Assembly (NCBI GenBank): GCA_021776775.1
Contig: JAJFFE010000135.1
Span: 1 to 36,204, forward strand
Direction: 5' to 3'
From: Planctomycetota bacterium
GTDB taxonomy: Bacteria > Planctomycetota > UBA8108 > UBA1146 > JAJFFE01
Length of the DNA: 36,204 bases
Shown: piece after piece, positions 15,944 to 24,024 of the stretch
Layout: each line of letters opens with the position of its first letter
Position numbering within the stretch: position 1 is the stretch's first letter
The notes under the pieces: model-generated
The model's input: the letters and a program-made list of their open reading frames with translations, nothing else
Database searches by the model: none
Told to the model about the DNA's origin: nothing
Made by a program: the position numbers and the translations under genes

Positions 15944-17179
15944 ATGGACTTCGAACGGAAGCTCAGCACTTACGCCGACCTCATCGTCAGCCACGGGCTG
16001 AACGTCCAGCCGGGTCAGGTCGTCAACATCTCGGCGGAAGTCGTCCACCGCGATCTTGTGCTGGAAATCGTCGAGTCCGCCTACCGACGTGGCGCCAAGT
16101 TCGTCGACGTCGATCTGGCCGATCCGCGCATGGCCAAGTCGCGGATGGAGTCGTCCGAGCTCGAGCACCTCGACTTCGTGCCCCGCTACGTGACCGAACG
16201 ATACAAAGACGTGGTCGACGACGTCGGCGCCAGCCTGAAGCTGATCGGCAGTGAGGATCCTGACATTCTGTCGGACCAGGATCCCAAGCGACTCAACCGC
16301 GCCCGGCTCGCCGCACACAAAGCGGTGAAGTACTTCTACGATGAGGGCATCGCTAAGTCGAAAGTTCACTGGACGGTCGCCGCCGCTGCGACTCCCGCCT
16401 GGGGACAGAAAGTGTTCCCCGAGCTGGATCCCGCCGAAGCGGAACGTGCACTGTGGGAAGAGATCTTCAAGATCTGTCGCGCCGACAAAGAGAACTGCCT
16501 GGAGCTGTGGACCGAGCACAATGCCGCACTCCACAAGCGAGCCAAGGCGGTCACCGAATTCAGCATCAAGGAGCTGCACTTCACGGGTCCCGGTACAGAC
16601 CTGCGCGTCGGGCTATCCCCTAAGGCAGTCTTCCGCGGTGGATCCGATCGCTCGCCTCGTGACGTCGAGTTCGAACCGAACCTTCCGACCGAGGAAGTTT
16701 TCACGACCCCGGACAACCGGGCGACCTCCGGCAAGGTCCGCGCGACCCGACCCTTCCTCGTTACCGGCAAGCTGATCGAAGGGCTCGAGATCGAATTCGA
16801 AGACGGCGTGATCACGAATTTCACGGCGGACTCCGGAGCGGACGCCTTCCGTGAATACATCGATTCCGACCCAGGCGGACGTCGACTCGGAGAAGTCGCG
16901 CTCGTCGGAATCGACTCGCCCGTGTACCAGAGTGGCAAAGTGTTCCAAGAGATCTTGTTCGACGAGAACGCCGCATGCCACATCGCCGTCGGTCAAGCGT
17001 ACAAGTTCTGCCTCGACGGTGGCGAGCACATGAAACAGGACGAACTCGACGCACTCGGCTGCAACGAGAGCACGGTCCACACTGACATGATGATCTCTTC
17101 CGAAGAGGTCGACGTCACCGCAATCACGTACTCGGATGAGACGATCGATATCATCCGAGGCGGCAACTGGGCAATCTGA
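15944..17179 (+). CDS. M29-family metallo-aminopeptidase (AmpS/AmpT type)
   Basis: M29 aminopeptidases are cytoplasmic two-metal enzymes that release N-terminal residues from peptides. The 411-residue protein has the usual length and a full ligand set: Glu250/251 in NLPTEEVFTTPDN, Glu317 in LGEVALVG, His346 and Tyr353 in HIAVGQAY, and His379 and Asp381 in VHTDMMI. The N-terminal half (YADLIVSHGLNVQPGQVVNI...AYRRGAKFVDV) also fits the family. ATG 15944 has AGGAG about 7 bases upstream. The stop is only 7 bases before the ABC-F gene, so they probably share a transcript. A general peptide-turnover role is likely; substrate preference cannot be read. Confidence 0.95.
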   Translation: MDFERKLSTYADLIVSHGLNVQPGQVVNISAEVVHRDLVLEIVESAYRRGAKFVDVDLADPRMAKSRMESSELEHLDFVPRYVTERYKDVVDDVGASLKLIGSEDPDILSDQDPKRLNRARLAAHKAVKYFYDEGIAKSKVHWTVAAAATPAWGQKVFPELDPAEAERALWEEIFKICRADKENCLELWTEHNAALHKRAKAVTEFSIKELHFTGPGTDLRVGLSPKAVFRGGSDRSPRDVEFEPNLPTEEVFTTPDNRATSGKVRATRPFLVTGKLIEGLEIEFEDGVITNFTADSGADAFREYIDSDPGGRRLGEVALVGIDSPVYQSGKVFQEILFDENAACHIAVGQAYKFCLDGGEHMKQDELDALGCNESTVHTDMMISSEEVDVTAITYSDETIDIIRGGNWAI

Positions 17180-17186
17180 GACTCTC

Positions 17187-19109
17187 ATGCTGCGGGCACA
17201 AAATCTTACCAAATCGTACGGCGGCCAAGTCCTTCTCGATAACGTCAGCTTCCTGATGAACAAGGGAGAGCGTCTCGGGCTAGTCGGCCGAAACGGGTCC
17301 GGCAAGACCACCGTGTTTCGGATGATCCTCGGCGAAGAGGAACCCGACGACGGCGCCCTCGTGCGACCCAAGGGATACACCACCGGACACCTGTCGCAGC
17401 ACCTCGTCTTTCACGAGCCGACCGTGCTCGCCGAAGCGTGCACCGCCCTGCCCAAATCCGAAGACGGTATAGATCTGACGTACAAGGCGGAGGCTGCCCT
17501 CATGGGACTCGGCTTCGAGCGGACCGACTTCGACCGCGCCCCGGGCGAGTTCTCTGGTGGTTACCAGATTCGCATCAACCTGGCGAAGGTGCTGATTTCC
17601 GAGCCGAATCTGCTGCTTCTCGATGAGCCGACCAACTACCTGGACATCGTCTCGGTGCGGTGGCTCAAACAGTACCTGCGCAGTTGGCCGGGAGAGTTGG
17701 TCGTGATTTCCCACGATCGAGAGTTCCTCGGATCCGTCACGACCCACACCATGCTGATACACAGGCAAGGGTTGCGTCGCATGCCGGGACACATCGAAAA
17801 AGTCATCGAGCAGATCGCAACCGAAGAAGAGGTTCACGAAAAGACGCGAGTCAACGAGGGCAAGAAACGTAAGCGGGACGAGCGATTCATCGAACGGTTC
17901 CGCTACAAGGCGTCGAAAGCGAAGGCGGTTCAGTCGCGGATCAAGGCGCTCGATCGCAAGGGCCAAACGGAAGCGCTGTCCAACGAACGCACGCTCGAGT
18001 TTCGGTTTCGACCGGAGCCCTTTCACGCGCCAAACGTGCTCAAGGCGAAGGGGCTGTCCTTTCACTATCCGGACGGCCCGACCATCGTCGACAACTTGAC
18101 TGTCGACGTGTCCAAGGGCGATCGCATTGCGGTGATCGGTAAGAACGGTAGGGGAAAGACAACCCTGCTCAACTTGCTCGCCGGAGAGTTGACGGCGCAA
18201 CAGGGTCAGGTGACGCTTCACCCGGCGGTACGCCAAGCGTACTTCGGGCAGACCAACATCGACCGACTCGACCACAAGCAAACGGTCGAAGACGAGATCC
18301 TCTCCGTGCACCCGGATCACAACCGATCCGCCGCGCGTGGGATCTGCGGACTGATGATGTTCGAGGGTGACCTCGCCATGAAGAAGGTCGCCGTGCTGTC
18401 GGGAGGCGAACGCAGTCGCGTGCTTCTCGGCAAGATCTTGGTGAGCCCGTCAAACCTACTCCTGCTCGATGAGCCGACCAACCACTTGGACATGGAGTCG
18501 GTCGAGTCGCTGCTCGAAGCGATCGAAGAGTTCCCTGGCGCCGTGATCCTCGTGACGCACAGCGAGATGATCCTCGAACGCATCGCCAACCGACTGATCA
18601 TTTTCGACCGCGGTAAGTCGACCCTGTTCGAGGGCGGCTACCGTGACTTCCTCGACCGCGTCGGGTGGGAGGGCGACGAGACGGCTGCGCCGAAGAAGGC
18701 CAAGAACAAAGCGGTCAGTCGCGCTGGGTTGGAAAGCGACGCCACCGGCTCGGCCGCTGCCGCCGCCCCGTCCGCTCCCGCGAAGCCGAGGATTCCGCAG
18801 AAGGAACGTCGCCGACTGCGCGCGGCCATCGTCTCCGAGCGATCGAAAAAAACGGGAGACTTGAAGAAGCGCAGCGAGCGACTCGAGCAGAAAATCGTGC
18901 GACTTGAACAAGATATCGAGGATCTCAACCAGGAGATGATCAAGCTCGCCAACGGCGGCTCACAGGCGCGCTTGGCCGACGCCGGCAAGGAAGCGAAGAA
19001 GAAGCAGTCGACCGTCGACAAGACGTTCAGCGAACTCGAGACCTTGACGGACCAGATCGATCGCATGAACCAAGAGTTCGAATCGCGGTTGGCCGAACTC
19101 GAGAACTGA
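17187..19109 (+). CDS. ABC-F family ATPase (ribosome-associated, YheS/Uup-like)
   Basis: ABC-F proteins are soluble twin-ATPase factors that bind the ribosomal E site and act in translation quality control or antibiotic protection. The 640-residue protein has no membrane domain. The first ABC module has Walker A VGRNGSGKTT, signature FSGGYQIR and Walker B LLLLDEPTNYLDI. The connecting arm contains FIERFRYKASKAKAVQSRIKAL, a YheS-like P-site-arm sequence. The second module has GKNGRGKTT, LSGGERSR and LLLLDEPTNHLDM. An Ala/Pro linker (about residues 520-545) leads into a C-terminal charged coiled coil (EQKIVRLEQDIEDLNQEMIKL). The ATG at 17187 gives the standard MLRAQNLTKSYGG start, although its ribosome site is weak, consistent with coupling to the aminopeptidase gene just upstream. 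Confidence 0.95.
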   Translation: MLRAQNLTKSYGGQVLLDNVSFLMNKGERLGLVGRNGSGKTTVFRMILGEEEPDDGALVRPKGYTTGHLSQHLVFHEPTVLAEACTALPKSEDGIDLTYKAEAALMGLGFERTDFDRAPGEFSGGYQIRINLAKVLISEPNLLLLDEPTNYLDIVSVRWLKQYLRSWPGELVVISHDREFLGSVTTHTMLIHRQGLRRMPGHIEKVIEQIATEEEVHEKTRVNEGKKRKRDERFIERFRYKASKAKAVQSRIKALDRKGQTEALSNERTLEFRFRPEPFHAPNVLKAKGLSFHYPDGPTIVDNLTVDVSKGDRIAVIGKNGRGKTTLLNLLAGELTAQQGQVTLHPAVRQAYFGQTNIDRLDHKQTVEDEILSVHPDHNRSAARGICGLMMFEGDLAMKKVAVLSGGERSRVLLGKILVSPSNLLLLDEPTNHLDMESVESLLEAIEEFPGAVILVTHSEMILERIANRLIIFDRGKSTLFEGGYRDFLDRVGWEGDETAAPKKAKNKAVSRAGLESDATGSAAAAAPSAPAKPRIPQKERRRLRAAIVSERSKKTGDLKKRSERLEQKIVRLEQDIEDLNQEMIKLANGGSQARLADAGKEAKKKQSTVDKTFSELETLTDQIDRMNQEFESRLAELEN

Positions 19110-19193
19110 GAGTCCGGTTCGCGCTCGACGGCTGCTGAAAGCCGGGTACGCCCAACAGCGGCGATCAGCGCGCACTTCAACCGAAACACCGTC

Positions 19194-19862
19194 CTACCGA
19201 AACAGTGCCTGCCCCGTGTTCAGGAACCACGCGACCGCGATACCTGCCCACTTGAAGAGTGCCTCGCTGCCGCCGAAGAAGAACACGGCCATCAACGCGA
19301 AGAACGAGTACTGCCCCACTTCGGGCTGCGCGTAGAAACGTGCCGCCGGTCGCCACAAGCCGGCCAAGACCTTCGATCCGTCGAGCGGCGGAATGGGCAG
19401 CAAGTTCAGCAGCAACAAGACCATGTTGAGCTGGGCGCCAATTTCGAGAAACAGCATGACCTTGTCGCGCAGGCCGTACTCGGCACCCCGCTCGGTTACC
19501 AGAACGACGACCAGCCACGCCGACGCGGCGAGAAACGCCAGCAACAGGTTCATGACGGGACCGGCGACGGCGACCAGGGCGTCTCCCTTCGCCCCGTGAC
19601 GGAAGCGCCGCGGATTGACCGGCATCAATCCCCACGCGATCCCGATGATCAGGAACACGATGATCGACGTCATCCCCATATGTACGATGGGGTTCCACGT
19701 CATCCGGTTCATGCGGATCGGAGTATCATCGCCCTCCCAGATCGCGGCCCAGCCGTGAGCGAGCTCATGAAGGCTGATCGAGAAGAACACCCAGAATGTC
19801 CAGCTCAAGACGAACAAGAGACCATTCGGGCTTTGCAGATAATCGGCAATCCACCAGTGCAC
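19194..19862 (-). CDS. Site-2-type membrane metalloprotease (peptidase M50)
   Basis: M50 proteases cut substrates within the membrane, usually releasing anchored regulators. The 222-residue protein is mostly hydrophobic, with about six membrane segments. Its zinc site is HELAH (His32, Glu33, His36) in the first helix pair, completed by Asp161 in NLLPIPPLDG. The conserved AVAGPVMNLLLAFLAA segment lies between them. There is no PDZ or CBS domain, so this is the compact class common in bacteria as 'site-2 protease family protein'. The start is GTG 19862, with GGAG about 9 bases upstream. It stands alone, convergent with the ABC-F gene and divergent from mtnA, so no substrate is suggested by context. 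Confidence 0.92.
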   Translation of the reverse strand: MHWWIADYLQSPNGLLFVLSWTFWVFFSISLHELAHGWAAIWEGDDTPIRMNRMTWNPIVHMGMTSIIVFLIIGIAWGLMPVNPRRFRHGAKGDALVAVAGPVMNLLLAFLAASAWLVVVLVTERGAEYGLRDKVMLFLEIGAQLNMVLLLLNLLPIPPLDGSKVLAGLWRPAARFYAQPEVGQYSFFALMAVFFFGGSEALFKWAGIAVAWFLNTGQALFR

Positions 19863-20001
19863 TCTACGTCTCCAACCGTGTCCGAATCCGCTAACTCTGC
19901 GACGCGCCGGTCATCGCTCCGGCCGTGGCCGTTCTACCCGGAATCACTCCCGCGTCAACCGAAGCGTTGATAGGATCTTGGCGACGAGAGAGGACCGATT
20001 G

Positions 20002-21036
20002 ATGATCGAAGCGTTGCGTTGGGTCGGCGACCGTGATGGCCACGTATCCATGATCGACCAGACCCGCCTTCCCGACGTGTTGATCGATCTGGAGATCACG
20101 AATCCAGACGACATGATTGCCGCCATACGCCGGCTCTCGGTGCGCGGCGCCCCGGCGATCGGAGTGGCCGCCGCTTACGGCGCCTGCCTGGCGACGCGCG
20201 GTCTCACCGACGCGGTGGAAGTCCGGGCGGCGCTCGACCGCGAACTTCCGAAGATCCGCGACTCACGCCCCACCGCCGTCAATCTGCACCACATGGTCGA
20301 CCGCATGCGTCGCTTGATCGACGCCAGTGATCTCACCGGCTGTGAACTGCGCGATCGCCTGCTTCAGGAAGCGTGTTCCATTCAAGCGGAGGACCGAGAG
20401 CTCTGCCTGATGATCGGTCGCGCTGGGGCCGCGCTCGTCAAGGACGGCGGACGTGTCCTCACCCACTGCAACGCCGGTGCACTCGCCACGGGTGGTCAGG
20501 GCACGGCGCTTTCGGTCTTCTACGCCGCAAAAGACGCCGGCCGCCGTTTCGAAGTGGTCGCCGACGAAACGAGACCGCTCCTGCAAGGGGCGCGACTGAC
20601 GGCGTGGGAGCTACAGAAGGCAGAGATTCCGGTGACCGTGATCTGCGACAACGCGGCCGGCCACCTCTTCGCCCGCGGTGAGATCGACTTGGTCGTGACC
20701 GGCGCCGATCGCGTCGCGAGTAACGGCGACGCCGCCAACAAGATCGGCACCTACACCGTCGCCTGCTTGGCCCAGCTCCACAACGTTCCGTTTTACATAG
20801 CCGCGCCGTCGACGACGTTCGACTTCTCGCTCGCCACCGGCGCCGAGATCCCCATCGAGGAGCGCTCCGGCGACGAAGTGTGGCGCGTCTCCGGAAGCGG
20901 TCCGATCCCCGACGGCGTCAAGGTGCGCAACCCGGCGTTCGACGTGACGCCCGCTTCCATGGTCAAGGGTTGGATTACCGAAAAGGGAATCATTCAGCCG
21001 CCGTTCGCCGAGATTCGACCGGAGGCGACGCGATGA
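20002..21036 (+). CDS. mtnA: S-methyl-5-thioribose-1-phosphate isomerase
   Basis: MtnA converts methylthioribose-1-phosphate to methylthioribulose-1-phosphate in the methionine salvage pathway. The 344-residue protein has the expected motifs: VRGAPAIGVAAAYG, the catalytic Cys156 in THCNAGALATGGQGTAL, and catalytic Asp236 in TGADRVASNGDAANKIGTY. They match the Cys160/Asp240 pair of the Bacillus enzyme. The closely related eIF2B-like and ribose-1,5-bisphosphate isomerases are alternatives, but the NAGALAT pattern and length favour MtnA. The ATG at 20002 has AGAGAGGA about 7 bases upstream; an earlier TTG (19978) is less likely. Its stop overlaps the next ATG (ATGA), coupling it to the small lipoprotein gene. 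No other methionine-salvage gene is in the window. Confidence 0.93.
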   Translation: MIEALRWVGDRDGHVSMIDQTRLPDVLIDLEITNPDDMIAAIRRLSVRGAPAIGVAAAYGACLATRGLTDAVEVRAALDRELPKIRDSRPTAVNLHHMVDRMRRLIDASDLTGCELRDRLLQEACSIQAEDRELCLMIGRAGAALVKDGGRVLTHCNAGALATGGQGTALSVFYAAKDAGRRFEVVADETRPLLQGARLTAWELQKAEIPVTVICDNAAGHLFARGEIDLVVTGADRVASNGDAANKIGTYTVACLAQLHNVPFYIAAPSTTFDFSLATGAEIPIEERSGDEVWRVSGSGPIPDGVKVRNPAFDVTPASMVKGWITEKGIIQPPFAEIRPEATR

Positions 21037-21263
21037 AGCGATGGTCACTCTTCGTGTTCGTGTGGGCTCTCTCCGCAACCGGCTGCAGCACCGTGGGATT
21101 CAAGGCGGTACGATTCAACGAGCGTCAACGACTCGACGATCGCGTCATGACCTTCGATCACGACGAACTCGAAGCGGAGATGATCGGACACGTGCTCGCG
21201 CCCCGAGAGGGGTCGGTCGGAGGTTTCTCAGCAATCGGCGCCGGGGGTTGCGGATGCTTCTGA
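21033..21263 (+). CDS. Small DUF4266-type lipoprotein with C-terminal Cys-x-Cys
   Basis: The predicted product is 76 residues: a signal peptide MKRWSLFVFVWALSATG with a lipobox ending at Cys18, leaving a mature lipopeptide of about 59 residues. The rest has the DUF4266 look: a Met/Asp segment (RVMTFDHDELEAEMIGH), then REGSVGG, and a Gly-rich end GAGGCGCF with Cys73 and Cys75. The function of DUF4266 is not known to me. ATG 21033 overlaps the mtnA stop, with GGAGG about 7 bases upstream, and its last 10 bases overlap the DUF3570 gene. I recall this family lying beside DUF3570, thioredoxin and ApbE genes in other bacteria, and the same set follows here. The terminal cysteines could hold a metal or be the target of the thioredoxin domain. 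Confidence 0.9.
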   Translation: MKRWSLFVFVWALSATGCSTVGFKAVRFNERQRLDDRVMTFDHDELEAEMIGHVLAPREGSVGGFSAIGAGGCGCF

Positions 21264-22480
21264 GAGGTTGGCTCGAAACCGGCGCGGCCCGTCTTGTTGT
21301 GTTCCTGATCGTGCTGATCTCGACCGTGATGCTCTCGACAACGATCGGCCACGCGCAAGATCAAAACGGCGTCACCGATCCTGGTGTGGAGTCGGCGCTC
21401 GACGAGTCGGATCGCGCCCTGCAAGACCCGACGGCGCTCGACGACTTCTTCTCGTTCAAAGGGTTGATCTACCGACAGCAAGACACGGGCAACGGCGGTA
21501 ACCCGTTGGTCGACGAAGACACCAGCGTCATCGAAGGTATCTTGCTGTTGAGAAAGTCCATCTCGTCGAACGATACGGTTCACCTGCGACTGCTCGGCGA
21601 CGTGATCTCCGCGGCGTCGCAACGCGAAGTGGAACGCAACTCGGGCATGATGATCTCGGGTGCGACCGAGATTCACCCTTTTCGCTTCGACGTCGGCGGA
21701 GGCGCAACGCACGACTTCGGTCCGTTCGATCTCGGGATTTCGGGAAGCTTCGCTCAAGAGTACGCCTACCGTTCGCACGGCTTCGGCGCCAAGTCGACCG
21801 TTCGGCTGTTCGAGAACTCGACGTTGGTCACGCTTCGCGGACAGGCCTTTGGCGACACCGTGCGCACCATCGGATTCGACGGCTCCGTGGGTAACGACGC
21901 CAGCAAGGAAACGCTCACCGGCGAAGTCGGGGTTGTGCAGACGGTGACGCCGCGATCCCACCTGAACTTCGTCTACAGCTTCACCCGACAGCGCGGCTTC
22001 CTGGAAACGTCGTTCAACTTCGTTTTCGCGGGCGGCGTTCAACAGTCCGAAGTGATGCCCGATCGGCGCTACCGACAGTCGTGGACCCTCCGCTACAAGC
22101 ACGCGGTCGGGGAAACGGACGCGATCCAGTTCGGGTACCGCTTCTACCGCGACGACTGGGGGGTGCGCGCCCACACCGCGGACGTCCGTTACTTCTGGAT
22201 GCTGCCGTCCGGTGGCGTGCTGATCGAGCCGAACTACCGCTTCTACTACCAGTCGGAAGCGGACTTCTTCGCCCCGCTGTTCGCCACACCGCAGTATCAC
22301 CAAACGTCCGACTCCGACCTGGGCGACTTCACCGGGCATTCGTTCGGCGTGAAGATTACCTGGCTGGAGACAGAACTGCTCGGCGTCAGCGGTGACTACG
22401 ACGTGAGTGGCAACTACTACTACCGCGACGACGGGATAGAGTTGTACTGGGCCACGTTCGGGATCGGATTTCCGTTTTGA
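21254..22480 (+). CDS. DUF3570-type outer-membrane beta-barrel protein
   Basis: The 408-residue protein starts with a signal peptide (hydrophobic LVVFLIVLISTVMLSTTIG, likely cut after GHA). The mature part is built of alternating strands rich in Tyr, Phe, Arg and Asp (for example QSWTLRYKHAVGETDAIQFGYRFYRDDWGVRAHTADVRYFWMLPSGG). It ends in FGIGFPF, with a terminal Phe as in proteins inserted by the BAM machinery. This fits the DUF3570 family, whose function is unknown to me. Residues 135-138 read SGAT, resembling the core of ApbE flavinylation sites (see findings). ATG 21254 lies inside the preceding gene (10-base overlap), and the stop overlaps the next start (TTGA), so all three genes are translationally linked. 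Confidence 0.88.
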   Translation: MLLRGWLETGAARLVVFLIVLISTVMLSTTIGHAQDQNGVTDPGVESALDESDRALQDPTALDDFFSFKGLIYRQQDTGNGGNPLVDEDTSVIEGILLLRKSISSNDTVHLRLLGDVISAASQREVERNSGMMISGATEIHPFRFDVGGGATHDFGPFDLGISGSFAQEYAYRSHGFGAKSTVRLFENSTLVTLRGQAFGDTVRTIGFDGSVGNDASKETLTGEVGVVQTVTPRSHLNFVYSFTRQRGFLETSFNFVFAGGVQQSEVMPDRRYRQSWTLRYKHAVGETDAIQFGYRFYRDDWGVRAHTADVRYFWMLPSGGVLIEPNYRFYYQSEADFFAPLFATPQYHQTSDSDLGDFTGHSFGVKITWLETELLGVSGDYDVSGNYYYRDDGIELYWATFGIGFPF

Positions 22481-23997
22481 GCCGTCATTGTTGTTCTATC
22501 CTGTTCGCGCTGTTCACGTGCGCATGCGCCGGTTGCGCCACGACCGGTCGTTCCTTCGACCCATCGACTCCAATCACCGGAAAAACACTCGAGGGTGCCG
22601 ACGTCGCGTTCGACCTGACCCAGCTCGAGCGACCGCTGGTGTTGGCCTTCTGGGGAACGTGGTGCTCGGCGTGTAGAGCCGAAGCGCCGCGACTATCGAC
22701 CTACCGGGAGTGGCTACCGCAGATCGATCTAGTGGGCGTCTGCGTCGACCGGCGCCTGGACACGGTGCGCCGACACAGGCCGGTGCACCGCAATTTTCAG
22801 TCGCTGCACGATCCCGATTTGGCGTTGGCGGACCGATTCGGCGTGACCACGACCCCCTCGTTCGTCGTTCTCGAACCCGGACGTGCGCCCCGGCTGACCC
22901 ACGAGTTCATCGAGCTACGTCTGTGGCTCGGGTTGTCCGGGCCGGGCACCGACCTGTCGATCAACGCGCCGATGATCGGCGAGCCTCGCGCCATGTCGGA
23001 TCGCCCGACCGCATTCGTGGCACGCACCCTGTTCGATCGGGACGTGCAACGAACGGCAACTTTGATGGGGACCGAGATCCAGTTCCTCGTCGGTTCCTTC
23101 AGCCAGAAAAACGCGGAGCTCGCGGTCGACGCCGCGATCGCCGAGATGGAACGCATCGAAGCGCTGATGACCGACTGGCAAGAGTCCAGTCAGCTCTCGG
23201 CGATCAACCGCCAGGCGGGCGTCGCCCCGGTGAAAGTCGACCGGGAACTGCTCGAGTTGATCGCCGCCGCCAAGGATCTATCCGAAACGACTGACGGCAA
23301 GTTCGACGTGACGTACGCGAGTGCCGGCAAGCTCTGGGACTTCCAGGCGCAACCGCCACTGCTCCCGGACGAAACGCAGATCCGTGCGGCCGTCGCCAAG
23401 ATCGACTCGGCACGCATCGAAATCGACCGGGCCGCGGGCACGGTGTACCTGCCCGAATCCGACATGCGTATCGGCTTGGGCGGTATCGCCAAAGGATACG
23501 CTGTTGACCGCGCCGTCGAGACAATGGAGCAAGCGGGCCTCCGCGACTTCGCGGTCAACGCGGGTGGGGACTTGACGGTACGCGGACGGCGAGGCGACGC
23601 CAAACTATGGTGGGTTGGTGTCCGGGAACCTCGCACGGACAAACTCCTCGCCGTGGTCCCGACGTCGAACGTTTCCGTTGCCACCTCCGGCGACTACGAG
23701 CGATTCTTCGAGTTCGAAGGAAAGCGGTATTCACACATTCTCGACCCGACGACGGGGTACCCCGCCGGTGCGTGTCAGAGCGTGACGATCGTCGCTCCGA
23801 AGGCGTTCTTGGCGGATGCGCTGGCGACCGGGGTCTTCGTGCTCGGGCCCGAGGCCGGCATGAAACTAGTCGAGAAGTTGAGCAACGTCGAAGGGGTCAT
23901 CGTGGCCGCGGACGGATCATTCGAGGTGTCCAGTGGACTCCGCGATCACCCGAAGCCGAATCTACCACCGCAGCGTTTGGACGCTCAGCGAAATTAG
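22477..23997 (+). CDS. Thioredoxin-like / ApbE FAD:protein FMN transferase fusion lipoprotein
   Basis: One continuous 506-residue frame joins two enzymes usually encoded separately. The N-terminus is hydrophobic and Cys-rich with a lipobox-like CAGC (Cys20). Residues about 30-150 are a TlpA/thioredoxin-like domain with WGTWCSAC (Cys63, Cys66) and the cis-proline TTTPSF (Pro127). Residues about 190-490 are ApbE, which transfers FMN from FAD to Ser/Thr of exported proteins: MTDWQESSQLSAINRQAG, TDGKFDVTYASAGKLW, IGLGGIAKGYAVDRAVE, VNAGGDLTVRG, VATSGDYERFFEFEGKRYSHILDPTTGYP and ADALATGVFVLGPEAG. The start is TTG 22477, overlapping the previous stop. An internal in-frame ATG at 22993 (Met173) could give free ApbE. 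It is predicted to face the periplasm, next to the DUF4266 and DUF3570 proteins. Confidence 0.92.
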   Translation: MSRHCCSILFALFTCACAGCATTGRSFDPSTPITGKTLEGADVAFDLTQLERPLVLAFWGTWCSACRAEAPRLSTYREWLPQIDLVGVCVDRRLDTVRRHRPVHRNFQSLHDPDLALADRFGVTTTPSFVVLEPGRAPRLTHEFIELRLWLGLSGPGTDLSINAPMIGEPRAMSDRPTAFVARTLFDRDVQRTATLMGTEIQFLVGSFSQKNAELAVDAAIAEMERIEALMTDWQESSQLSAINRQAGVAPVKVDRELLELIAAAKDLSETTDGKFDVTYASAGKLWDFQAQPPLLPDETQIRAAVAKIDSARIEIDRAAGTVYLPESDMRIGLGGIAKGYAVDRAVETMEQAGLRDFAVNAGGDLTVRGRRGDAKLWWVGVREPRTDKLLAVVPTSNVSVATSGDYERFFEFEGKRYSHILDPTTGYPAGACQSVTIVAPKAFLADALATGVFVLGPEAGMKLVEKLSNVEGVIVAADGSFEVSSGLRDHPKPNLPPQRLDAQRN

Positions 23998-24006
23998 AAC
24001 GCCGCG

Positions 24007-24024
24007 GCGGCGCGTGCGCGCCGC
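24007..24024. terminator. Possible bidirectional hairpin terminator between the ApbE fusion and purE
   Basis: GCGGCGCG and CGCGCCGC form a perfect 8-base stem with a 2-base loop between two convergent genes, touching the purE stop codon. There is no T-tract on either side, so intrinsic termination is uncertain. Position and stem strength are the only support. Confidence 0.35.

Noticed and set aside
15697..15969. N-terminal extension of the NUDIX frame by 91 codons
   Set aside because: The extension is Arg/Ser/Pro-rich, crosses the start of the divergent aminopeptidase gene, and a strong ribosome site precedes the internal TTG at 15696.
17280..18320. 346-codon open frame on the minus strand
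   Set aside because: Antisense to the ABC-F ATPase, which has both complete ATPase modules.
19110..19193. Weak hairpin (CGGCT/AGCCG) between the ABC-F and M50 genes as terminator
   Set aside because: The stem is only five bases with no T-tract on either strand.
21158..22339. 393-codon open frame on the minus strand
   Set aside because: Antisense to the lipoprotein and DUF3570 genes; Arg/Val-rich with no family resemblance and no ribosome site.
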